From Saccharomyces paradoxus (taxonomy: Eukaryota; Ascomycota; Saccharomycetes; Saccharomycetales; Saccharomycetaceae), in the NCBI RefSeq assembly GCF_002079055.1, contig NC_047488.1, positions 558,001-622,000 of the forward strand: DNA of 64,000 nucleotides. The letters are read 5' to 3'. Position numbers and translations under genes: made by a program. Below are positions 1-8,819 of this stretch, in pieces (positions within the stretch are counted from its first letter, which is position 1; the number at the start of each line of letters is the position of its first letter). Under the pieces are notes generated by a model, which saw nothing but the letters and a program-made list of their open reading frames with translations, was not told the DNA's origin and searched no databases.

Positions 1-428
1 ACACAAAGCAAAAGTGGCGATTTGATGGTTCAAAAATGCAAGAACTTTTCAATAAACAGCAAGGTAAACCGCCAATTGTTGTTGTCACAAGTGACCCCAT
101 TATAAAAGAAGAGCATGTCGAATACGCAATATGCTCAATAAATGAAGCTACTAAACGGATCGATTGGAAAAAATTGTTTGAGATACTGAAAAAAGAGTTT
201 AATATAAGGTCAATAATGGTTGAAGGAGGCGCCAATGTGATAAATCAATTGTTGCTTAGGAGCGACATCATCAACAGTCTCATAATAACTATTGGGTCAA
301 CATTTTTGGGTAATTCGGGCACTGAAGTTAGCCCGCCCCAAACAGTCAATTTAAAGGATATATCATGGTGGAAAGGCACTACCGATGTAATACTTTGTGC
401 AAGACCGGCTGATGACCGACATTGTTGA
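1..428 (+). CDS. RIB7: RIB7 3' part (riboflavin biosynthesis reductase), cut by window edge
   Basis: The last 141 codons and the stop of a gene that begins before the window; the open frame runs from base 3 without a start that must be used. Rib7 reduces 2,5-diamino-6-ribosylamino-pyrimidinone 5'-phosphate in the second step of riboflavin synthesis. The C-terminal RibD-type reductase fold is recognisable from the segment MVEGGANVINQLLL, the family's nucleotide-binding turn. The full family member in Saccharomyces is about 244 residues, so roughly 100 N-terminal residues lie outside. It converges with RPB5 downstream. Identification rests on the sequence and on the gene order. Confidence 0.93.
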   Translation, partial: TKQKWRFDGSKMQELFNKQQGKPPIVVVTSDPIIKEEHVEYAICSINEATKRIDWKKLFEILKKEFNIRSIMVEGGANVINQLLLRSDIINSLIITIGSTFLGNSGTEVSPPQTVNLKDISWWKGTTDVILCARPADDRHC

Positions 429-582
429 AGCTTCTTCCGCATAGCGTTTTCCCGATTTAATAAAAAATGGTGCTTTATGAATCTTCGTATTTGTGATTGG
501 TTTATTGCAGATTATTTATTTCTAATTGTACATATTCTTGTTATTTTTTTTTATTATGGAAGGAGTGAAGCCAAACGCCGCT

Positions 583-1230
583 CTACATACAGATTCTGTA
601 ACTGGCATAACGACCAGAGGTTTCACTCTTTCTTATAATTTTAACTACTTCCCCTCTTTTCAACCCCAAATATAAGGCCACAGGATCAGCTCTTTGAATT
701 CTTGGTAGTTGGGATTCCTTCAATCTGTACCTTTTTAAAAGCTCCCTCTTCTCATCAGTACTCAATCTGATATGCTTTGGAACCAATTCGTGGTGAGTAA
801 TATTAACCACTAAGGCAGCTTCATTAAATGTTTCAATGGTGGCTGGTGGTATAGAAGGTACCAATTTCATTGCACTTGGTGTAATATTATTCTGGTAAAC
901 AAAGATACCTGTTTGAAAATTTTTTTCTTGAATATGTATAACGAAAGTCTTCATTGTCTTTACACCAACGGAAGGTTCATCACAAAATTCTACCCATAAA
1001 GAGCCCATTTCTGGGAACTTTGATATAGATTCTTCGGTTGGATTTGCTTGGAAAGACATCATTTTACGTTGTGGTCTGCCCATCGAATCACAGTACTTGG
1101 CCTTGAAATCTTCCAAAGGCAATTCAACTTCTTCTTGAGTAATAAAATAACCTCTGTCTTTAACCATTTCTTTTACAGTTCTGAATGCTCTCCATAATCT
1201 TGAGATATTTCTTTCATTTTCTTGGTCCAT
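583..1230 (-). CDS. RPB5: RNA polymerase subunit ABC27 (Rpb5)
   Basis: 215 residues, the exact length of yeast Rpb5, a subunit shared by RNA polymerases I, II and III. The N-terminal jaw domain begins [17 protein letters not shown]. The C-terminal assembly domain (about residues 145-215) contains [11 protein letters not shown] and the terminal [11 protein letters not shown], which are hallmarks of the archaeal RpoH/Rpb5 family. The frame is intact and the first Met is the natural start. It is divergent from CNS1 across about 760 bases and convergent with RIB7. Confidence 0.98.
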   Translation of the reverse strand: MDQENERNISRLWRAFRTVKEMVKDRGYFITQEEVELPLEDFKAKYCDSMGRPQRKMMSFQANPTEESISKFPEMGSLWVEFCDEPSVGVKTMKTFVIHIQEKNFQTGIFVYQNNITPSAMKLVPSIPPATIETFNEAALVVNITHHELVPKHIRLSTDEKRELLKRYRLKESQLPRIQRADPVALYLGLKRGEVVKIIRKSETSGRYASYRICM

Positions 1231-1992
1231 TTTCTTAGTTTAATAGTAATATACACCTGGGCACAAATTCCGTAGTTACTCTACTGATTCGATTTGAATT
1301 TAAATTGGCTCGCAATCTATTGACCCTCGTTAGCAATATTTGTAATCTTCTTTACCGAATTGCGTCGTTTTGTATAATATATATGATTGAAAATTTTTCA
1401 AGAGAAAAGAAAAATTTTTCCCTTTCCGCGATCAGCAATTGCTCGAAAAAGACCTCCAGTAGGAGTCGAATGGAGGGCAACGACAAGTAAGTTTGTCACT
1501 TCAGGTTTAAGCGTCTGCGTATTGAGTAGAGGTCAAAGGCTCTACTTTGTATATAATCAAATATTTGATAGCGATTCTAGTCTCAAGTCGTCATAAGAGT
1601 ACGCTAACTCGTTTACAGAGCGATATCAAGATATTTCTCATCATATGTGCTGAGAATCCGTGTTTTCAAATTTACTTGCGCGAATAGTGAGATCAGAGAC
1701 TCAAATCCTGAAACATATGCATTTGTATCTCTGTTCAAGTATCTGAAGTGGTTTCACTGCTAACTCTGCGGTGTGTATTAATAGTTCACAGAACAAAATA
1801 GTTTCACCTCATCTTTTTCTTAACGCAGTGAGAAAAACGAAAAAAAAAAAGAAGGAAAAATAACGTAGGTAATCTTCGCCACATTGAAGAAGCGATGAGC
1901 TTGCATACAAGAGTAGTTTCCAATAAAAGTGAGGTCTCGAGCATTAGATTCCAGCAAAGTGAAAGAGAGAGTCGGCTGATTTTGCATGGAAG
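1231..1992. other. Divergent RPB5-CNS1 intergenic region
   Basis: 762 bases holding both promoters. I see A-rich tracts around 1,835-1,865 just upstream of CNS1 and a PAC-type element (listed separately). Two short open frames (about 60-70 codons) around 1,305-1,596 have no recognisable protein and look accidental. Confidence 0.6.
1892..1901 (+). promoter_or_regulatory. PAC element upstream of CNS1
   Basis: GCGATGAGCT is an exact match to the PAC consensus GCGATGAGNT bound by Dot6/Tod6, common at ribosome-biogenesis and growth-regulated genes. It lies about 92 bases before the CNS1 start, within the usual range. The match is seen in the sequence; function is inferred. Confidence 0.5.
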
Positions 1993-3150
1993 ATGAGCCC
2001 CACTAATCCAAATGCAGGATATACCAAACCTCAAAAGTATGTGCCAGGACCAGGTGATCCTGAACTTCCACCCCAGCTGTCCGAATTTAAAGATAAAACC
2101 TCAGATGAGATCTTGAAAGAAATGAACAGAATGCCTTTTTTTATGACCAAGTTGGATGAAACAGACGGTGTGGGTGGTGAAAATGTGGAGTTAGAAGCTT
2201 TAAAGGCATTAGCTTATGAAGGTGAGCCACACGAAATTGCTGAAAATTTCAAGAAGCAAGGTAACGAATTGTACAAATCAAAAAGATTCAAGGACGCAAG
2301 GGAGCTATACACAAAGGGCATAGCGGTGGAATGTGAAGATAAAGCTATAAATGAATCATTGTATGCCAATAGAGCAGCATGTGAGTTAGAGCTGAAAAAT
2401 TACAGGAGGTGCATCGAAGACTGCAGTAAGGCCTTAAGTATTAACCCTAAGAACGTTAAATGCTACTATCGTACAAGCAAAGCCTTTTTTCAATTGAATA
2501 AATTGGAGGAGGCCAAATCTGCTGCAATATTTGCCAATGAAAGAATTGACCCAGAAAACAAGTCGATTTTGAATATGTTATCAGTGATTGAGAAAAAAGA
2601 ACAAGAACTGAAAGTAAAAGAGGAAAAAAAACAACAAGAAGTTCAGGATCGTGAAAACAAGAAAATCATGTTAGAGAGCGCAATGACGTTAAGAAACATA
2701 ACTAATATCAAAACTCGCTCTCCAGTGGAGTTACTGAATGAGGGTAAGATAAGGTTGGAGGATCCAATGGACTTTGAATCTCAATTAATTTATCCCGCTT
2801 TAATAATGTACCCCACACAAGATGAATTTGATTTTGTAGGTGAAGTAAGTGAGTTAACTACAGTGCAAGAACTTATTGACCTAGTTATGGATGGGCCACA
2901 AGAGAGGTTCAAAAAAGAAGGTAAGCAAAACTTTACTTCAAAGAAAGTGTTGGTGTTTATGGAAACAAAGACAGGCGGTTTGATTAAAGCTGGTAAGAAA
3001 GTGACCTTTCACGATATCTTGAAGAAGGAATCGCCAGATGTACCATTGTTCGATAACGCTTTGAAAATTTATATTGTACCAAAGGCGGAAAGTGAAGAGT
3101 GGATTTCCAAGTGGGATAAACAAAAAGCCTTAGAAAGAAGATCTATGTGA
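1993..3150 (+). CDS. CNS1: Cns1, Hsp90/Hsp70 TPR co-chaperone
   Basis: 385 residues, the same length as the S. cerevisiae protein. Cns1 is an essential cytosolic co-chaperone that binds the C-termini of Hsp90 and Hsp70 and supports elongation factor 2 folding. Three TPR units occupy about residues 83-188 (AENFKKQGNELYKSKRFKDA, then NRAACELELKNYRRC, then CYYRTSKAFFQL). A charged helix follows (about 195-225), then the conserved C-terminal 'wheel' domain. The N-terminal segment with PGPGDPELPPQLSEFKDK is the region linked to client binding. The start is the first Met of the frame and fits the family N-terminus. Confidence 0.97.
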   Translation: MSPTNPNAGYTKPQKYVPGPGDPELPPQLSEFKDKTSDEILKEMNRMPFFMTKLDETDGVGGENVELEALKALAYEGEPHEIAENFKKQGNELYKSKRFKDARELYTKGIAVECEDKAINESLYANRAACELELKNYRRCIEDCSKALSINPKNVKCYYRTSKAFFQLNKLEEAKSAAIFANERIDPENKSILNMLSVIEKKEQELKVKEEKKQQEVQDRENKKIMLESAMTLRNITNIKTRSPVELLNEGKIRLEDPMDFESQLIYPALIMYPTQDEFDFVGEVSELTTVQELIDLVMDGPQERFKKEGKQNFTSKKVLVFMETKTGGLIKAGKKVTFHDILKKESPDVPLFDNALKIYIVPKAESEEWISKWDKQKALERRSM

Positions 3151-3329
3151 AGTGTCAAATAGTTAAAAATATGTAACGCAAAATTCAAGATATAAATAGA
3201 AAAGCAAGAAGAAAAAAGAAAAAAAAGTGGACGATATTCTAACAATGCAGGTCCGAATAATAGAGTATTAAAGTGTATTCGATTCTATGTTCACCGGTCT
3301 GAATTTTTTCTTTTCTTTATTGATTGAAT

Positions 3330-5426
3330 TCAAGGTCTTTTTGGCACAATTGGGCGTGGTTTCAACCTGTTTAACCTAGGATTAGGGAAAATTTCATCAG
3401 TGTGTAAAGGCGGGATCGGTCCAAAAATAGTCTGGGGATTTATATCTTGCTGTCTTAATAATTGCTCTTGTAAATACGGGGATTTAGCCCATGCCGCCAA
3501 AGTCACGCTAGCCTCATCTTCAGAATCTGTATTTATCTCGGGTAAAGAATCATTGGCGGAGGCTACCTTCGGAGTAACATTTCCGATTATTTCTCGATGG
3601 TCAACTGTATTTATTGTCGCTAGTATATTTTCGGTATTAAATGTAGTATTTTTGTTAGTGATATCCCGCACATGGTTATCGAAAGGTGGCAAAGATTCTT
3701 TTAGACGTGTGTCCTTGTAATCATTGCTAAAGCTTGTTTGCTTTTTTAGATCCTGTTCCAAATGTGACATTCTTTTTTGTTTTTCTTGTTTACGCCGATG
3801 ATGTTCCTGTTGAGACCTCATAATCCCTGATAGCCTTTTATCAAACTTTTTTTTCAAATCATCTCGTTCTGCTTCTGCTGGTGGAAGCAGTTGAAGGTTT
3901 GTAAGTCGGTAATTCTTGGATTTACGGGACTCCGGTTTGGAAATATCTGCAATATTCGGTGATAGTTTTCTTAATGTTTTCTCTTTGATTTTCAAACGAT
4001 GTGGCGTTTGTGAAGTCGCTAAATTTTTATTTTTATTGGGCGAAATAGATGCTTTTGTCGGCCTCAAGTAGCCTCTTATAGGGCTTTGGTAACGATTTGT
4101 AATGTCCTTGGATGGCGAGTTCGAATCGATATTTATTTTTGTTGGGGATGTACTACGCGGCCTGGAATCAATTTTATGAGCCTCACTAGAGTGCTTATAC
4201 TGCTTTTTCTGTTCTGCGATGATAGCTAGTTTTTTGTGTGTAGTCAACTTTAAAGAGGTCTTATCAAGCCTCGGAATAGAAGATTTTCGAGAATTCTTTC
4301 CTTTGGGTGAATTATTTTTAGTTATTTTATTCTTTACTGAAAATATGTCTCTTAACGCTTCTTGCATATCAGTATCTGTGGAGTTGACTGGCTTAAAGCT
4401 TTGAGAAACTTTTCTCATGGGGGAGCCTGTTAGATCGATTGATGAAGAGGAGTACTTGTGGCCAACGTTTCCACGAGAAATTTTGTTTTCAAACGATTTT
4501 GTTGGAATAGATGATAACCTATCGAATACACTGGATGCTTTTGTAGATCCCGCAGTGTCATTGTTTTCCGTAGCTCTTAAGGCAGGGCTGTTTATCGTAG
4601 ATTTCTTTTTCAATGCAACTGGTGATTCCTTTGCTATTCGCAATTTTGGTATTGACCCTGAAGATTTTATTGGAGGAATGTGTTGAACAATAAGAGGATC
4701 TTTATTCGGCAGTGGAACAAACATATTCGACCTTCTTTGTGATCTTGCTGTCTCAGAAGTTGGTGGAGGTCTCACCTTTACGGGTTCAACTTTCTTTGAG
4801 GTGTGCAGTACAGGTCCATCCCCCACCTCCTCCTTAGCCGCCCATGTTTGATTATCGAGGCGTTTGATGTTGAGCGGTGATTCAGAAGTCTTGGAGGATT
4901 CCTTTAGAATCTTTTCCACTTTATAAGGTGACCATGGTGAGGATTTTTCGCTGTCGTTGGCGTTGGCCTTAATGCTATTCATAGGTTCGATTGGGCTTTT
5001 ATGGGTATCATGGATACTGAATTTATTCATTCCTTCCGTGACTTCCCTTCTGCGGAGCGATTTAGGTGTTATGCTTTTATCATTATGTAAAACATTTCTA
5101 GGTGTCTTAGTAACATCTTTTGCGGCATCTTTTTGCGAATTAGAAAGTTCATACTCCTCTTTCACTTTTGTAAATTCGACGTCCATTTTGTTATGCGTAT
5201 TTTCAGGGCTAATTAAAGATTCTTCTATATTTTTGTCTTCATGCTTGACCTTATTCATATAAATATTATTTCTTAGCCACTCGCTACTTTCCTGTAACCG
5301 ATGATTTATTTCTGCATGTGCGTCAGTTGTTATATTATTTAGATCATCGAGAGTTTCTATGATTGAACGGGTAGAGCCTGGTTTTCTTTGAGTTTTCTTC
5401 CTAGCTGCTTTGATTGCCCAATCCAT
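3330..5426 (-). CDS. SLI15: Sli15, INCENP-type scaffold of the chromosomal passenger complex
   Basis: 698 residues, as in S. cerevisiae. Sli15 activates the Aurora kinase Ipl1 and, with Bir1 and Nbl1, targets it to centromeres and the spindle. The N-terminal 60 or so residues are the Bir1/Nbl1-binding part. The long middle is basic, rich in Ser/Thr-Pro sites (many SP, e.g. PWSP, SPIRG) and fits the microtubule-binding region controlled by Cdc28. The C-terminal IN-box is clear (WAKSPYLQEQLLRQQ followed by IFGPIPPLHTDEIFP). The frame is intact; it converges with CNS1. Confidence 0.97.
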   Translation of the reverse strand: MDWAIKAARKKTQRKPGSTRSIIETLDDLNNITTDAHAEINHRLQESSEWLRNNIYMNKVKHEDKNIEESLISPENTHNKMDVEFTKVKEEYELSNSQKDAAKDVTKTPRNVLHNDKSITPKSLRRREVTEGMNKFSIHDTHKSPIEPMNSIKANANDSEKSSPWSPYKVEKILKESSKTSESPLNIKRLDNQTWAAKEEVGDGPVLHTSKKVEPVKVRPPPTSETARSQRRSNMFVPLPNKDPLIVQHIPPIKSSGSIPKLRIAKESPVALKKKSTINSPALRATENNDTAGSTKASSVFDRLSSIPTKSFENKISRGNVGHKYSSSSIDLTGSPMRKVSQSFKPVNSTDTDMQEALRDIFSVKNKITKNNSPKGKNSRKSSIPRLDKTSLKLTTHKKLAIIAEQKKQYKHSSEAHKIDSRPRSTSPTKINIDSNSPSKDITNRYQSPIRGYLRPTKASISPNKNKNLATSQTPHRLKIKEKTLRKLSPNIADISKPESRKSKNYRLTNLQLLPPAEAERDDLKKKFDKRLSGIMRSQQEHHRRKQEKQKRMSHLEQDLKKQTSFSNDYKDTRLKESLPPFDNHVRDITNKNTTFNTENILATINTVDHREIIGNVTPKVASANDSLPEINTDSEDEASVTLAAWAKSPYLQEQLLRQQDINPQTIFGPIPPLHTDEIFPNPRLNRLKPRPIVPKRP

Positions 5427-5543
5427 TGTTTGAAGCTCCGAACCTTTTAAATTTGGCTAGTCGAAGATGTATTTTTAAGAGGTTTTGTTTGTATCATTGG
5501 CTATATTTGAAACGAGTTTTTGTTTGTTTTCTATTTTTTAATT

Positions 5544-5550
5544 CGCGAAA
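5544..5550 (+). promoter_or_regulatory. SCB-like G1/S element upstream of SLI15
   Basis: CGCGAAA matches the Swi4/Swi6 box CRCGAAA, about 120 bases upstream of the SLI15 start. A 7-base motif occurs often by chance, so this is only a candidate. Confidence 0.3.
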
Positions 5551-5678
5551 GCTAGATTCAAAACTTGAAGATCGGTTTCAGAACACGATGAAGTAGAGTG
5601 TTCCGCGCATAGAAAGTAATAGCCTTAACATGGTGGTATAATGAAACAACGAAACAAAACTTTCTTTACATGATTTAT

Positions 5679-5689
5679 TTTTATATTTT
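5679..5689 (+). other. Candidate ARS consensus sequence
   Basis: TTTTATATTTT is an 11/11 match to WTTTAYRTTTW inside a strongly A/T-rich intergenic stretch. Such matches are frequent in yeast and most are not origins. Confidence 0.22.
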
Positions 5690-5741
5690 TATTTTATATT
5701 ATCAAAACTAAACTTAAGTCCTTTATTTATCAAAACATATG

Positions 5742-5758
5742 AAAAAAAAAAAAAAAAA
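5742..5758 (+). repeat. Poly(A) tract, 17 bases
   Basis: A run of 17 A about 20 bases beyond the ICS2 stop (which is on the other strand), so it reads as poly(T) in the ICS2 3' UTR. Confidence 0.85.
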
Positions 5759-5777
5759 TGCGAGACGAATGATCCAG

Positions 5778-6596
5778 TCATTCATTGTCAATATCCAAGT
5801 CAATTAGTGGTTGCAATATGTCTCCAGTTTCCGCTTTATGAGCAAAAATCTTGCCCTCAATGTTTATTTGATTTTTTTCAGCAAATTCTTTTAAACTTCC
5901 GAACCTGCCGCTGGCGTTTCTTCTTAATTGTTCATTAGTATTTATTATTGTGTTTTTGGGAGATACCTGGTGGGTATATGAAGTATCCGGTGAAGAATTA
6001 TAATCTTTGTCCAAAAAAGAACTTGTCAATGAAGTTTTTCTTGAATTGAAGCTTGTGCTTGAGTTGGAATCATATTCGTCAATGAAATCTGGTTTACAAG
6101 ACCTGCTGAATGAGATTGCATGACTTTTTCTGTGGTAACTTTTCCTTCGTCCTGACGACTTTGCAAATTCATGTGATAATGAACGTGAATGCGAGTGTAG
6201 TGAGAATTCATTGCTTTCTACCCTCAAAGGTGATACTGCGTTAGGCTTTTTTGGACATATGGAGGAATTTCTCCTTGTTTTCACCCCATCCTTGTCTTCC
6301 GGGAAAGAGTAGGTCTTTAGCTTATTGAACAGAGCTTCACCTTGAGATTCTTCAAAATAAAAGTTCTTTTCATACTCATGTGGTTGTTTGCTACGGTCAA
6401 ACTGAGATTCTGTTGAAGAGAGGGAGCTAAAACGTCCATAGAGTGGGCTACCAAGTGATTTAATGGATGTGCTAGATTGACTGCCCGTGTTAGGGAAACT
6501 AAAAGTGCTTATTCTTTCTTTTTCTCTTTGCTCAAATTTGCCCATATCTTGCTGGAAAGGGAAACTTCGGTGAAGTAATAACGAAAGAGGTGTCAA
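5778..6596 (-). CDS. ICS2: Ics2, uncharacterised Ser-rich protein
   Basis: 272 residues (the S. cerevisiae ortholog is about 255). No domain is recognised. The protein is hydrophilic and rich in Ser, Asn, Arg and Lys, with stretches such as SLHSHSRSLSHEF and SFSRSCKPDF that look disordered and phosphorylatable. In S. cerevisiae the gene name comes from altered copper sensitivity; the molecular role is unknown. Identification is by position between SLI15 and AMN1 and overall character. An internal Met at residue 18 (MGKFEQREKERISTF) would give a 255-residue product, exactly the S. cerevisiae length, so the true start may be at 6,545. Confidence 0.85.
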   Translation of the reverse strand: MTPLSLLLHRSFPFQQDMGKFEQREKERISTFSFPNTGSQSSTSIKSLGSPLYGRFSSLSSTESQFDRSKQPHEYEKNFYFEESQGEALFNKLKTYSFPEDKDGVKTRRNSSICPKKPNAVSPLRVESNEFSLHSHSRSLSHEFAKSSGRRKSYHRKSHAISFSRSCKPDFIDEYDSNSSTSFNSRKTSLTSSFLDKDYNSSPDTSYTHQVSPKNTIINTNEQLRRNASGRFGSLKEFAEKNQINIEGKIFAHKAETGDILQPLIDLDIDNE

Positions 6597-8819
6597 GTAT
6601 GAATTTACAAAGTGTGCGTTTTGACGTTTACATATTTGTGAAAGGATTAATTCAAGACGATAAAATGGGTCTCAAATATTTATACTCAAATGTTCATTTG
6701 AATATCAAGTTTTCATGCCTCCGGACTTGCAGTATTAGGGCTCTCTCCCGACAGATATGTAACCAAATGCATCGAATGGAAAAAGAAAGTCTTCCTAGAA
6801 AAGTTTATTACGAGGGGTTTTGTGCATTAACGTGGCATATAATTAGGTATAAACTCAAGGTTGGCATGAGATTAGCGAACATAAAAGTATAGCGGCCTAA
6901 CGTAGGAGTGGATGCGTTCTTTAACACATAAACAGTCGTACAAAAAAAAAAAAGAAGAAACGAAGAACAGTTGAAAGAACATGTTGATCATATGAACCCC
7001 GATACCGTCGCAATCATTGATGACCAAATCGTGAATTCCCTACGCATATGCAGTGTCATAGCAAATAAAGTACCGGGCTGGATTGTTAATCACATGCATA
7101 TTAACGACATGTAAACTGTACCCTATTTTCTTTTTGCGTGCTACGGACGAAAAGAGAGGGCAATTAACGCTTCAAATAAGAAACGACGACTAGCAGGGTC
7201 TAGATGCGCGAGAGGAGATAAGTGAGGAGAGCGCTATGATCCAGCAATAATCTCCGCAGAGGTATATTATTTGCTCTCAAAAAGAAAAAAATTCTAGGTT
7301 GGACTGGTCAACCCTCTCTACAAGTCTACTGCATATCAACAGTCACGAGTTGTGCTATTGAAGAACTCTATAGCAGTGCCACGCAAATGGAAATAACCCT
7401 CTTTTTCATGATATTTTCCGGAGTTATTTCCGATTTCATCAGCTATTCTCGAACATAACAGAATAAGAATGATTATATAGGTTCACTATATGGCTGTTCG
7501 TTCTTGGTCCACAATCTTATTTATGCGAGGGGAAGAGAGACGAGACGGTACGTAGTCCTTTTTTGGCGTATGGAAATTACGGGAGCTCAATTCTCCCATT
7601 TTTTTTTTTGCTGTGTTTTTTTTGTTCTTTCGCGGAGGCTTGTCAAGCCGGCACTGAACGGCCGGAGAAAGGAATAAACGGATGCGAACGTGTTAATAAA
7701 TACATCAGTGATAGGTGGCGGGGTCGCCTCATTTTGTGACGGTTTTAGGTGAAAATTTGGAGGGGGTTGGGTTGGGTTGGCTATAATTATGAAGTTAACA
7801 TTGCTTAAGTTTTATTGGAGAAACTAGCCGCATATGCACCCACAGGCCACACAACTTTGATGTGGAGGGATATTACTACTCACAGTACTATTATACATAG
7901 GATGTGACATTCGCTATTTCCAAGCATCGAACATATTATCCTCGTTTGACGTGGTGGAATGTTAACCGTAATTGTCAGGGCACGTCAAAGGCACGGGGAC
8001 CATGTTAAAATGTGTTTCTCATTTTCACGCATTTTTTTTTATTTTTTGCTGCGCACTGCCCGAAGCTTTTCACAGTGCAAGTACGGCCTCGCACTTTCCG
8101 TTTCACTTCGCAAAATTTTTCTGCTGGGCAAAATAGGGCAATGTTTGGTCATCATCTGCTGTCGTCCGCAGGATTTTCATTGACTTGCAGAAGTAAACAA
8201 ACAAACAGGATTATGACACCGTGGAAGTTTCCTAAATGGTAACAAAAAGCTTAATTGAAAGAAAAGAATTTCCTTTATCTTCAGTTTTGAGGTTCCGCTT
8301 TTCTCGCTTGTTTCTTCTATTGAGCCTAAGATGTCTCATCAATCATCTTGTTGTTGCTGGTGTTTTTTGTATCGCCTTGTCTTGGGGTGTTTATGCTTGT
8401 CCTTTGTTCAGTAACCATTCTTCAAGTTTGTTTCAAGTAATTGAATATCTTCAGGCGTACGAAAGAGAGGGAGTATAGTTATGGATATATATATAGCAAC
8501 CCTTCTTTATAAGGGTCCTGTAGACTATATTCTTCAGACTTCGAAGTACGAGATTAAGGCCCAAGGGAACTAGTGAAAACGTTAAAAAGTTTTAAAACCT
8601 ATATGTGTTAACTATACAAAAATAACTTATTTACCATACTATTTTTTTTCTCTGTCAACCTCTTCTGGAACTCGTACCGGTTTTTTCCTTTTATTCTTTG
8701 AATTTTGTTTAATATCCCTTTTTGGTTTAATATCCATCCATTCCTTTCCCTCAGAACTAGTAATTCCCTTCGTTTGATAATTTATTCATTTTCTCTTCTT
8801 TTGGTGAAGCACCCGTTAA
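6597..8819. other. Long ICS2-AMN1 intergenic region
   Basis: 2.2 kb without a convincing gene, the longest gap in the window, between divergent genes. It includes an A-run (6,942-6,953), T-runs near 7,600-7,622, a G-rich run (7,759-7,780, listed separately) and a TATATATATA stretch at about 8,484-8,493. Open frames of 74-100 codons here have no recognisable sequence and no homolog I know. Its length suggests a complex promoter for AMN1. Confidence 0.55.
7759..7780 (+). other. G-rich tract, possible two-tetrad quadruplex
   Basis: The + strand carries GG-A-GGGGG-TT-GGG-TT-GGG-TT-GG: five closely spaced G-runs. Only three reach GGG or longer, so the likely fold is a two-tetrad or imperfect quadruplex, weaker than the one at 52,549. 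The TTGGG repeats also resemble telomere-like DNA. Confidence 0.4.

Larger units (their letters stand above)
5427..5777. other. SLI15-ICS2 intergenic region
   Basis: Both flanking genes are read leftward, so this holds the SLI15 promoter and the ICS2 3' end. It contains an SCB-like CGCGAAA at 5,544-5,550, a very T-rich stretch at 5,660-5,700 with a match to the replication-origin consensus, and a run of 17 A at 5,742-5,758. Confidence 0.5.

Noticed and set aside
6590-6892. 100-codon frame divergent from ICS2
   Set aside because: No recognisable sequence and no known gene at the orthologous position.
7959-8478. Three frames of 74-80 codons upstream of AMN1
   Set aside because: Pyrimidine-rich DNA giving Phe/Leu/Ser-rich translations without homology; probably promoter sequence.
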